Of a stretch of DNA of 16,493 bases, positions 7,464 through 15,095 are shown piece by piece. The notes under the pieces are model-generated. The model made no database searches. It was not told the DNA's origin and was given only the letters and a program-made list of their open reading frames with translations. The position numbers were made by a program, and so were the translations under genes. Source of the DNA: Victivallales bacterium. GTDB lineage: Bacteria > Verrucomicrobiota > Lentisphaeria > Oligosphaerales > Oligosphaeraceae. Each line of letters starts with the position of its first letter. The stretch's first letter is position 1. Where the stretch lies: NCBI GenBank assembly GCA_017963875.1, contig JAGCTA010000513.1, forward strand, positions 1-16,493. The letters run 5' to 3'.

Positions 7464-8450
7464 TTACCTGAACTTTCCAATACTTCGCTCCAACAGCCTC
7501 ACGGTATCTTCCACCTTTCGGCAATTGGTCATTTCACGAAACAGCAAATGCTCTTTGCCGAGCATTGCATTGGCAAAGCGGAGCACGAAACCATTGTCAC
7601 GGTTGTAATGCGCCTGCAATGCATCGCGGCAAATGTCCAGCAAAAAATCCGCCATATCAAAAGGCGGAAGTGCCCCCTGCCCTTCCAGGTTCCGTCTTAG
7701 ATCCAGAAGCAGTCGTGGATTGCGCATGAGCCCGCGAGCGGGCGCCACTCCTGCCACGCCAGTTTCCTTGACCATTCTCAGGCAATCCTCAACGCTGAAA
7801 AGATCCCCGCTCCCAATGACTGGAATTCCCGCCAGCAACTGGACGGCGTGCGCAAGACGCTCCAGCCCGCCTTCAATCGGGTGGTACATCTCACGCACTG
7901 TCCGATAATGCACAATCACAAAATCAGGGCTGGCCGCATGAACTGCCTCTGCAATACGGTCGAATTCGTCAGGTGATTCAAACCCCATGCGAAGTTTCAC
8001 GCTGAATCCATGGTCGCCGCATGATTCTCTCATACGCATCATGGTCTCTCCCAACCAGCCGATATCCTTCAGGCGTGCCCCGCCCGAACCGCTGCCAAGC
8101 ACTGTCGGCGAAGGACACGCGCAGTTCAAATCCACGCAGACCGCCCCAAGTTCATGGAGCCTTGCCGCAGTCGCGGCCAAGCGTTGGCCGTTTAGCCCCA
8201 TCACCTGAACTGTCACTGGCAATCCAGTATCCAGAAACGGCGTCAGTTTCGCACGCAGCCGCCCGCGTCCTGGTACTCCAGTGGAAATTCGAAGAAAAGG
8301 CGTATGCCAATTCCAGACATATCCTCTGCGAGTCATCACAGTCAGGAAGGAGCCCTCCGTCACACCATCCATCGGCCCTGGCATTATCAGGCATGGCAAC
8401 GCCTTTCCATCATGGAAAGCAAATGGCTGAAGCAGGTCGCATGGCATCAT
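7464..8450 (-). CDS. dus: tRNA-dihydrouridine synthase
   Basis: 328 codons. Dus enzymes use FMN and NADPH to reduce uridines of the tRNA D-loop to dihydrouridine. Motifs in order: 'MPGPMDGVTEGSF' (the APMDGVTD flavin motif), 'PVTVQVMGLNGQRLA', 'VDLNCACPSPTV' with the catalytic Cys at residue 112, 'GSGSGGARL', 'SVKLRMGFESPDEF', 'FVIVHYRTVREMY', 'IPVIGSGDLFSVEDCLRM' and 'ARGLMRNPRLLLDL'. The SPTV..SGSGGA stretch is closest to DusC-type sequences, but I cannot fix the modified position. Two ATGs stand in tandem (8448-8450 and 8445-8447); the first is used here. The start lies 3 bases after the dnaE stop with no good ribosome site, so translation probably depends on re-initiation after dnaE. Confidence 0.92.
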   Translation of the reverse strand: MMPCDLLQPFAFHDGKALPCLIMPGPMDGVTEGSFLTVMTRRGYVWNWHTPFLRISTGVPGRGRLRAKLTPFLDTGLPVTVQVMGLNGQRLAATAARLHELGAVCVDLNCACPSPTVLGSGSGGARLKDIGWLGETMMRMRESCGDHGFSVKLRMGFESPDEFDRIAEAVHAASPDFVIVHYRTVREMYHPIEGGLERLAHAVQLLAGIPVIGSGDLFSVEDCLRMVKETGVAGVAPARGLMRNPRLLLDLRRNLEGQGALPPFDMADFLLDICRDALQAHYNRDNGFVLRFANAMLGKEHLLFREMTNCRKVEDTVRLLERSIGKFR

Positions 8451-8453
8451 GAC

Positions 8454-11400
8454 TCAATCGTCGTTCCGTACATAACGCGTAAAACGTTTTCGGTTGCTGA
8501 CGGGGCGCTTGCGGTCTGGCTTGACCAGAATCGCATCGCCGCCTGGAATACATTCATTAATACGTGCGCGGAATGAAGGCGTATTTTTGATGGAAAGTTG
8601 TTCGTTCTGCGTATAAATGATGTTGCCATCATCGCACTTCAGACAGAAAACAACGGGGGTCGGCCCTGGATTCTCCATGATGATTTCACGCAGTTTTTCA
8701 AGTCTGGCTTCATCCATCATCTTTTCTGGCATGCGGATATGGACTTCTTTGGCGAAGACTTCCTCTGCGTACTGCAAAGGAACCACCCGCTGCGCAATCA
8801 GTTTCATCGGTTCATCCTCTTCCTTGCGTTGAAGTTCTCCTTCCACAAACACGACCGTATCTTGCGTAAACACATCGGGATATTCCGTCTTGCATTTCTG
8901 ATACGTATCAGGGAAAGCCAACGTTTCCATTCGCCCCTCGCGGCTTTCAATCTGCATGATGGCAAACGGCTTGCTGCCCTCTTTCGTTGTCTTCTGCTGA
9001 ACAGAGGCCAAATACGCTCCCACTCGGACCATCGTGCCCGTCTCGTATGCTGATATCACGCCTAAGTCATCCGTCTGATATGCGTCGATCATCGCCTGCG
9101 ACTCTGCAATTGGATGTCCACTGACATAGAATCCAAGCAGTTCCTTCTCATACTCAAGCAGTTCCTTCAACGGCCATTCTGGAATATCAGGCACAATGAC
9201 TCCTGTCGCCCCCTTGTCTTCGGGTAGCAAAAGGTCAAACAATGACTGCTGCCCCGCCTTGCGGTCCTTCTGCTTGTGGGAAGCCTCCGCCAGCACCTGG
9301 TCGATGCTGGCGAACATCTGGGAGCGCTTCAAGCCAAAACAATCCATGGCACCAGCCTTGATGAGGTTCTCCATGAGTTTACGGCCATTGCCTTCAACGC
9401 GTTCACAGAAATCCTCCACGCTCTTGAACGGCCCTTCCTTTTCACGTGCTTCAATGATTCCAGCGACGGCGGCCTGCCCCACGCCTTTGATGGCTGCCAG
9501 GCCAAAGAATATCTTGCCGTCGGCCACGGAAAAACCGACATCGCAGACATTGACGTCTGGCGGCATGATTTTAATGCCCATGTTGCGGCATTCCTTCAGG
9601 AAGAACGCCATCTTCTCAGAGTTTCCAAGTTCACTTGTCAACGTAGCCGCCATGAACTCAGGACCGTAGTTCGCCTTTAAAAACGCCGTCCGATAAGACA
9701 TGAAACCGTATGCTGCGCTATGCGATTTGTTAAAGCCGTATCCCGCGAACACTTTGATTTTTTCCCAAATAGCATCAAGCGTCTTCTGGTCAATGCCATT
9801 GTTCAGGCATCCTTCCTGGAACTTGACATACATCTTCTCCATGTCTTTGATTTTCTTCTTTCCAATGGCTCGGCGAAGAATGTCAGCCTGCCCCAGAGAA
9901 AATCCCGCCACAGCCTGCACGACCTGCATGATCTGCTCCTGATAAAGCATGATGCCAAACGTTTCTTCAAGAATCGGTTTCATCGCGGGAACGTCATAAT
10001 CGCACTGCTCGCGACCGTTCTTTCGGTCAATGAATGTCTGCATGAACTGCATTGGACCTGGGCGATACAGCGCAATCAAAGCGATAATATGTTCAATCTT
10101 CTCCACGCCAAACTTGCGGCAGAGGTCCTGCATCCCGCCCGATTCAAGTTGGAACACAGCAATCGTTTTTCCCTTGTTCAGCAAATCGTATGTCGCCTTG
10201 TCATCAATGGGTATGTCCGCGCTTTCCAGATGAATTCCGCGGGCCTTTTGAATCAAATCAAGCGCGTCCTGGATAATCGTCAGCGTCCGCAGACCGAGAA
10301 AATCCATTTTCAACAACCCCAACTGTTCGCAAGGAACAGCCGAAAACTGCGTGATTGGCTCAAGACTCGCGCCACGGGTAATTGGTGCCACATTGGCGAC
10401 AGGCATGTCACCAATGATGACGCCCGCCGCATGTATCGACATGTTTCGGTTAAGCCCTTCCAGAACCGTGGCGTACTTCCACACTTCCTTCGTTGTGTCA
10501 TCATTATCGACAAGTTCTTTCAATTCAGGGACTTCAGCGTATGCCTTCGCCAAAGTCATCTTCGGGTCTGCAGGTATCAGTTTCGCCAATTTGTTCCCTT
10601 CTACATACGACAGCCCCAACGCCCGTGCGACGTCCTTGATAACCGCTTTCGCTTTCAGCGTTCCGAATGTCCCGATCTGAACAACATTCGGCGCACCGTA
10701 CTTGTCGCGGACATACTCAATCACCTTGTGGCGACGACGTTCACACAAGTCAATATCGAAATCAGGCGGGCTGACGCGGTCTGGGTTGAGGAATCGTTCG
10801 AAGAGCAGATTGTATCTCAGCGGGTCGATGTCAGTGATATGCAGGAGATATGCCACCAGCGAGCCTGCGCCAGAACCACGCCCTGGTCCTAGCGGCACGC
10901 CATGGGTACGGCCATAATTGAGGAAATCCCAGACGACAAGGAAGTAACTGATGAATCCCGTTTTCTTGATAATTCCCAGTTCGTAGTTCATTCGGTCAAC
11001 GACCACCTGTTCCTCGGCAGTAAACTCCCCTTTGTCCAGAGAGAAACCATAGCGTTCAGGCATGGCGTTGGCGCAGAGTTCACGCAGATATCGCTCACGC
11101 TCTTCATCGTTGTTCTTCCCCTCAGGCATGGGATAGGCGGGATAATGGTTCGCGGGGGGCTTGTCATTCACTGTCGGCAGATGCACATTGCACCGTTCCG
11201 CAATCGCGACCGTGTTGGACATCGCCTCGGGAAGTTCAGGAAACAGCAATGCCATCTCCTCTGAACTCTTGAAATAATATCCCTCGCCCTCAAATCGCAT
11301 GCGATTCTCGTCCTTCATAGTCTTCTGCGTGCCAATGCAAAGGAACAGTTCATGCGCCTCAGCATGTTCTTTCAACAGAAAATGCGAGTCATTGGTCACC

Positions 11401-12011
11401 ACAAGCGGAATGCCGTGTTTGTTGGCCATCTCTATCAGAAACTCATTGGACTCGCCCTCTTCCTTGATGCCATGGTTCTGGAGTTCCAGGAAGAAATTGC
11501 CTTCGCCGAAGATGTCGCGGTATTCCAAAATGGCGTTCTCGGCGCCTTTGACATCTCCATCAAGGAACTTTCGAGGTATTTCACCAGAAATGCATGCGGA
11601 AAGGCAGATAATGTCCTTGTGGTACTGGCGCAGCAAGTCCTTGTCAATCCGTGGATGATAGTATTCCCCGCGCAGCCATGCCTCCTCGTTCAAATGGCAC
11701 ATGTTCTGGTAGCCCTCGTATGTCTCAGCCAAACAGATGAGATGGAATCCCTTGTGATGGCGCTGCGCCGCATTCTTCTCCAAATACGAACCTGGCGCGA
11801 CATAGAATTCGCAGCCAAGTATCGGCTTGACGCCGAAATTCGCCGCTGTCGTGCACAACTCGTAGCATCCGCTCATGTTGCCATGGTCTGTAATCGCCAC
11901 GGCTGGCATCTCGAATTCCTTCGCCTTCTCAAGTATTCCGCTGATTTTAGCCGTGCCATCCAGCAGACTGTAATCCGAATGGACATGTAAATGAACAAAA
12001 GGTATAGACAT
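8454..12011 (-). CDS. dnaE: DNA polymerase III alpha subunit
   Basis: 1185 codons, the normal length for DnaE1-type replicative polymerases. Order of domains: PHP domain (1-280), beginning '[15 protein letters not shown]' (His at 7, 9 and 11) and including 'ITDHGNMSG', 'GCEFYV' and 'NDSHFL'; the polymerase core with '[14 protein letters not shown]' and the catalytic '[14 protein letters not shown]' (Asp 417, 419, 421) plus '[10 protein letters not shown]' (Asp 570); a helix-hairpin-helix region ('[14 protein letters not shown]'); the beta-clamp binding peptide 'QQSLFDL' (921-927); and an OB fold ('[19 protein letters not shown]'). The metal-binding residues of PHP look complete, unlike in E. 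coli. AGGAG (12022-12026) stands 10 bases before the ATG. It heads the dnaE-dus-ybaK cluster and is read away from the gene at 12153. Confidence 0.98.
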   Translation of the reverse strand: MSIPFVHLHVHSDYSLLDGTAKISGILEKAKEFEMPAVAITDHGNMSGCYELCTTAANFGVKPILGCEFYVAPGSYLEKNAAQRHHKGFHLICLAETYEGYQNMCHLNEEAWLRGEYYHPRIDKDLLRQYHKDIICLSACISGEIPRKFLDGDVKGAENAILEYRDIFGEGNFFLELQNHGIKEEGESNEFLIEMANKHGIPLVVTNDSHFLLKEHAEAHELFLCIGTQKTMKDENRMRFEGEGYYFKSSEEMALLFPELPEAMSNTVAIAERCNVHLPTVNDKPPANHYPAYPMPEGKNNDEERERYLRELCANAMPERYGFSLDKGEFTAEEQVVVDRMNYELGIIKKTGFISYFLVVWDFLNYGRTHGVPLGPGRGSGAGSLVAYLLHITDIDPLRYNLLFERFLNPDRVSPPDFDIDLCERRRHKVIEYVRDKYGAPNVVQIGTFGTLKAKAVIKDVARALGLSYVEGNKLAKLIPADPKMTLAKAYAEVPELKELVDNDDTTKEVWKYATVLEGLNRNMSIHAAGVIIGDMPVANVAPITRGASLEPITQFSAVPCEQLGLLKMDFLGLRTLTIIQDALDLIQKARGIHLESADIPIDDKATYDLLNKGKTIAVFQLESGGMQDLCRKFGVEKIEHIIALIALYRPGPMQFMQTFIDRKNGREQCDYDVPAMKPILEETFGIMLYQEQIMQVVQAVAGFSLGQADILRRAIGKKKIKDMEKMYVKFQEGCLNNGIDQKTLDAIWEKIKVFAGYGFNKSHSAAYGFMSYRTAFLKANYGPEFMAATLTSELGNSEKMAFFLKECRNMGIKIMPPDVNVCDVGFSVADGKIFFGLAAIKGVGQAAVAGIIEAREKEGPFKSVEDFCERVEGNGRKLMENLIKAGAMDCFGLKRSQMFASIDQVLAEASHKQKDRKAGQQSLFDLLLPEDKGATGVIVPDIPEWPLKELLEYEKELLGFYVSGHPIAESQAMIDAYQTDDLGVISAYETGTMVRVGAYLASVQQKTTKEGSKPFAIMQIESREGRMETLAFPDTYQKCKTEYPDVFTQDTVVFVEGELQRKEEDEPMKLIAQRVVPLQYAEEVFAKEVHIRMPEKMMDEARLEKLREIIMENPGPTPVVFCLKCDDGNIIYTQNEQLSIKNTPSFRARINECIPGGDAILVKPDRKRPVSNRKRFTRYVRNDD

Positions 12012-12054
12012 TCTTCACCCACTCCTGCTTTTTTCCTGACTGACTGAGACTATA

Positions 12055-12086
12055 TTATGGTTCTTAAATTAGTCCTGAAACCATAA
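12055..12086. promoter_or_regulatory. inverted repeat in the dnaE / kinase divergent promoter region
   Basis: TTATGGTT (12055-12062) and AACCATAA (12079-12086) are perfect 8-base inverted copies with 16 bases between them. They lie in the 141-base gap between the divergent dnaE and Kdo-kinase-like starts. A -10-like TATATT (12051-12056, plus strand) and TAATAT on the minus strand overlap the left arm. A two-fold protein-binding site controlling one or both genes is plausible. The gap shows no clear -35 boxes. Confidence 0.35.
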
Positions 12087-12152
12087 ATAGCAATTCGCCG
12101 CAGACGAAAACCATTCGGCATTCATCCAAGTCATTGCGACAAAGGCATTCCC

Positions 12153-12854
12153 ATGGAAACATACTGGATTTCTGATGATTGGAAACAGCAATTCGCTGAA
12201 GCCAAAATAGATACGTTGACGAGGCTTCTCATGTACACAGAAGGCCGCTGTCTTTCCATGCACAGTCGAGGCTCCACTTTCGCTTCACAATTGCCTGGAG
12301 GACAAATCATTTTCATCAAGCGGGACCATTTCACATTCAAAAAGGACATGCTCCCCGAACTGCTTCATTTCAAGGCCCCCGTCCCGAAAACCATTCGTGA
12401 ATGGAGGATTTTTCAAGGTCTAAAAAAACTCGGTTTCACGGTTCCCGAAGTCATCGCCGCAGGCTTTCGGCGGCAATTCGGCATGGCGACCGTCGGCGGA
12501 ATCGTCATGCTGGCGTTGGAAGGCATGCCGTTGTACGATTTCATCGCCGTCGAGCCAGAAGCACACAGGCGGGAGTATGCCATCAGACGATGCCGTGAAA
12601 CGCTGGAATCACTTCAGTCCCAAGGTATTGACTGGCCTGACTGCAAGGCGGAGCATTTCATGCTCATGCGCAACGGAACCGTGGGAATCCTCGACCTTGA
12701 ACGAGTCACTTTTCATCACGCGCCGCTTCCTGACAAAAAGTGCCAGAAGCAATTGAACCATTTCTCCAACACCGTAGAACATGCGCTTGCGGCAAACAAA
12801 TCCATTACACCTTCATCTCCAGACAACACTCAAAACACCGCTGCGGTTCACTGA
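12153..12854 (+). CDS. lipopolysaccharide kinase (Kdo/WaaP-type, InaA-like) family protein
   Basis: 233 codons with AAAGG about 9 bases before the ATG. These kinases phosphorylate sugars of the lipopolysaccharide core at the inner face of the cytoplasmic membrane and have a small protein-kinase fold. Signatures: 'HSRGSTFASQLPGG' at the glycine-rich strand, 'IFIKRDHF' with the ATP-binding Lys, 'REWRIFQGLKKLGFTVPE', the catalytic loop 'WPDCKAEHFML' (Asp 163, Lys 165, His 168) and 'GILDLERV' with the metal Asp at 181 in place of the usual DFG. No membrane segment or signal peptide is seen, as expected. The C-terminal 30 residues are low-complexity and polar. It implies an outer membrane with phosphorylated LPS core, which fits a Gram-negative PVC organism. 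The exact acceptor sugar cannot be told from sequence. Confidence 0.8.
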   Translation: METYWISDDWKQQFAEAKIDTLTRLLMYTEGRCLSMHSRGSTFASQLPGGQIIFIKRDHFTFKKDMLPELLHFKAPVPKTIREWRIFQGLKKLGFTVPEVIAAGFRRQFGMATVGGIVMLALEGMPLYDFIAVEPEAHRREYAIRRCRETLESLQSQGIDWPDCKAEHFMLMRNGTVGILDLERVTFHHAPLPDKKCQKQLNHFSNTVEHALAANKSITPSSPDNTQNTAAVH

Positions 12855-12928
12855 ATTTCATCTTAATGGAACGCCTTATTCCCTTGGAGGGTCGGCAATT
12901 GCAACAAAGCCATGGTGGCAGATTAAAG

Positions 12929-13023
12929 CCCCCGAAGGGGTCAAATATAAGAAACCCCAGGTTGAGCGAAGCGAAACCTGGGGAAAGTCGAACCCAAATG
13001 ATTCCGACCTCATAGAGGTCGAA
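12929..13023. repeat. hairpin-rich intergenic element, likely an interspersed repeat
   Basis: Three hairpins lie in series after the kinase gene: CCCC-GAA-GGGG (12930-12940); a 9-bp stem CCCCAGGTT (12955-12963) with AACCTGGGG (12975-12983) around an 11-base loop; and a stem TTC(C)GACCTC-ATA-GAGGTCGAA (13002-13023) with one bulged base. All are ringed by short purine spacers. None has a following T run, so these are not Rho-independent terminators. The layout resembles short multi-copy palindromic elements that I recall from Lentisphaerota and other PVC genomes. Only one copy is in this window, so the repeat status is inferred. Confidence 0.55.
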
Positions 13024-13049
13024 CCTACCCTCATGGGGAAAAGAACGTA

Positions 13050-13095
13050 ATGGGACTATCTCGACAGTGGAATAGTCCCGCTCCAATAGTCCCAT
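13050..13095 (+). promoter_or_regulatory. competing inverted repeats ahead of the DUF4838 gene
   Basis: ATGGGACTAT (13050-13059) can pair with either of two downstream copies of ATAGTCCC: 13072-13079 (8 bp) or 13086-13095 (ATAGTCCCAT, 10 bp). The two downstream copies are direct repeats 14 bases apart. In RNA only one pairing is possible at a time; in DNA the three sites could be operator half-sites. The gene start follows 38 bases later. There is no T run after either stem. Confidence 0.45.
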
Positions 13096-13133
13096 CTGTC
13101 ACACTTTAATAACACAAACCTGGAAATCAACCT

Positions 13134-14882
13134 ATGGAAACAACCCTCACACTCGCAAAAAAAGAATGCGCCAGATACGGCATCGATGCAGATTTCATCA
13201 CGGATACTGCCCTGCCCTCCTTCGAGATACGCGCAAAAAACGGACGCTTGCTCATCGCCGCGCCTAATGACATCGAACTCCTCTATGGCGTCTATGCCTG
13301 CGCGGAGACCTTCGGCGGCTATACGTTCTTCGAGCCTGGCAGGGACATTTTCGACCCCCAGCGCATCGTACATGACCTGCCAATGGCCAACGGCGTCCTT
13401 ATCCCCGCGAAAAAGCCCTTGCTGAAGGTCAGGGGCTTCGTACAGGAATTTCCCTTCGGCGACGACACCGCTATCATCTTCGATTGGATGGCGAAAAACG
13501 CCATGAACTACCTCCCCGTCTGGATGAAGTACTACGACCACCTTTCCGATGAAATGAAGCATTTCGCACAGATTCGCGGCATCGAAATCGAAAGCGGCCA
13601 CCATAATTTCAACTATTGGATTCCAGGTACGAAATACGCCAAAGAACATCCCGAATTCTTCGCCATGATCGACGGCAAGCGCATCAATCCTAGCGGCAAC
13701 GTCGAACTTCTCCTCAGCGAGCAACTATGCACGACAAATCCAGAACTCCGCGCCGAAATCGTCCGCCGAATGCTCGAATACTGCGACGCACACCCCGAAG
13801 TCCACACGATTTCACTCGTACCCAACGACGGCTTCGGCTGGTGCGAGTGCCCCGTTTGCTCTAAATTCTACGACAAGAACCGCAAAGGAGACCTCTACAG
13901 CGTCTCCGAACACGTCTATAAGGCCGACAGAATCTACCATGACCTCGTAAGGGATGTCGCTGCACGCCTCCACAAGGCACGGCCAGACCTGAAACTGACG
14001 TTCACCGCCTACGTCAACTACTGCCGACCGTCGGACGGCATGACGCTTGAACCTGGCATGGCCATCCATTTCGCACCCTACTGGCGGTGCATCAACCACG
14101 AAATTGATGACACGGATTGCCCCATCAATTCACATTACGCTGACGACCTGCTCGCCTGGGCCAACGTCAAGCGCGGCGGTGAAATCTACGTCTACGAATA
14201 CTATATGGGAATCAATTTCTACCTGTCTCTTCCCATGCTCCATTTCCATGAAATGTTCCACGAAATGAAGTGGTATGCCTCACACGGCATCGATGGCGTC
14301 AACACGCAGTTCCACGTCCCGCATTGGACCGTCTATGGCATGAACTACTACCTGATGGCACGTGCCGCGCGTGGTGCCGACGAAGAAAGCACCATCACGG
14401 ATTTGTTCGCACGGCTGTTTGGAAAAGACGCAGAGACTGCCAGGGCTTTTTATGGGGAAATCAAGAACGTGGTCATGTCTGCGGGCAAATGCCATATCCC
14501 GTACCCCTACTCCCTCTTCACAAGAACGACGCTGGCACAGTATCAGAAACTGCATTCACTTGCGCAGGAACTTCTTGCATTGCAGCCTAACGATTCGCGA
14601 CGAAAGGAAATCGTCATCTGGATGGAGTTCCTCTGCAAGTTCAAAGAATTGTTCGACCTCAACAAGAAAGGCTTGGCAACCGAGACCGACGCGCAACGGC
14701 TTCTTGACTGGGTCCACAGCCACAGCGACACGCGCCTCTTCGTCCATGACCGCTTCGACATGTACTTCGATGAAATGAAGAAACTCCTCCGCGAAGGCCG
14801 TCCATGGATTCATTTCGGCCTTGACTGGGAAGACGCCGCCATCCTCCGCGAGGAGAAGGAGTACTTCATCAAGAAAATGTGA
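13134..14882 (+). CDS. DUF4838 domain protein, predicted glycoside-hydrolase-like
   Basis: 582 codons; GGAAA stands 8-9 bases before the ATG. Residues 1-85 resemble the N-terminal domain of alpha-glucuronidases and related glycosidases ('LLIAAPNDIELLYGVYACAETFGG' and 'FFEPGRDIF'). The central part (about 140-400) is DUF4838, with 'ESGHHNFNYWIPGTKY', 'HPEFFAMIDGKR', and the hallmark 'SLVPNDGFGWCECPVC' (Asn-Asp, then a CxCxxC cluster), then 'FHVPHWTVYGMNYYL'. The rest is helical. DUF4838 proteins have a TIM-barrel-like core and occur mostly in polysaccharide-degrading Planctomycetes, Bacteroidetes and Lentisphaerota; catalysis has not been shown for this subgroup as far as I know. There is no signal peptide, so the product should be cytoplasmic and may act on imported oligosaccharides. 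The last codons, 'AAG AAA ATG TGA', form the first copy of the repeat described next. Confidence 0.85.
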   Translation: METTLTLAKKECARYGIDADFITDTALPSFEIRAKNGRLLIAAPNDIELLYGVYACAETFGGYTFFEPGRDIFDPQRIVHDLPMANGVLIPAKKPLLKVRGFVQEFPFGDDTAIIFDWMAKNAMNYLPVWMKYYDHLSDEMKHFAQIRGIEIESGHHNFNYWIPGTKYAKEHPEFFAMIDGKRINPSGNVELLLSEQLCTTNPELRAEIVRRMLEYCDAHPEVHTISLVPNDGFGWCECPVCSKFYDKNRKGDLYSVSEHVYKADRIYHDLVRDVAARLHKARPDLKLTFTAYVNYCRPSDGMTLEPGMAIHFAPYWRCINHEIDDTDCPINSHYADDLLAWANVKRGGEIYVYEYYMGINFYLSLPMLHFHEMFHEMKWYASHGIDGVNTQFHVPHWTVYGMNYYLMARAARGADEESTITDLFARLFGKDAETARAFYGEIKNVVMSAGKCHIPYPYSLFTRTTLAQYQKLHSLAQELLALQPNDSRRKEIVIWMEFLCKFKELFDLNKKGLATETDAQRLLDWVHSHSDTRLFVHDRFDMYFDEMKKLLREGRPWIHFGLDWEDAAILREEKEYFIKKM

Positions 14883-15081
14883 TAATTTTACTAAAAACAT
14901 GTCATGAAAATGTGATTTTAACAGCCATCAACAGAATTAATTTATAACCTTTTTATCAATAATATTGTAATTGATAATTGAATATATTTTTTATTAAGAT
15001 GTTTTGAAAATGTGAAAAATAGTTTTAGATTATATCAATATTTTGTGAAAAATAGAAAGAAATAATATTAGGAAAATGTGA
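14873..15081. repeat. A/T-rich region with GAAAATGTGA motif phased at about 33 bp
   Basis: The 10-base word GAAAATGTGA occurs exactly at 14873, 14906, 15006 and 15072. A diverged copy (TATTTTGTGA) starts at 15039. Distances are 33, 100, 33 and 33, so the copies fall on one 33-base grid with a one-base slip. The copies at 15006 and 15039 share a longer TGTGAAAAATAG. The grid positions at 14939 and 14972 are barely or not recognisable. The first copy includes the stop codon of the DUF4838 gene and the last ends 14 bases before the ATPase ATG. The gap 14883-15095 is A/T-rich and holds no other gene, and I see no terminator. Confidence 0.75.
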
Positions 15082-15095
15082 TTCTTGGACAGGAT

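Noticed and set aside
9720..10892. 390-codon plus-strand open frame inside dnaE
   Set aside because: Fully antisense to the conserved polymerase core. It has no recognisable motif, and its length comes from the codon bias of dnaE.
12955..12983. Rho-independent terminator of the kinase gene
   Set aside because: The stem is strong but it is followed by GAAAG rather than a T run, in both orientations.
12781..13050. plus-strand ORF over the kinase end and the hairpin element
   Set aside because: Half overlaps the kinase gene and half reads through palindromic repeats. Peptides of this sort arise from the repeat itself.
14873..15081. CRISPR array
   Set aside because: Repeats are only 10 bases, spacers differ too much in recognisability, two grid positions are missing and no cas genes are present.
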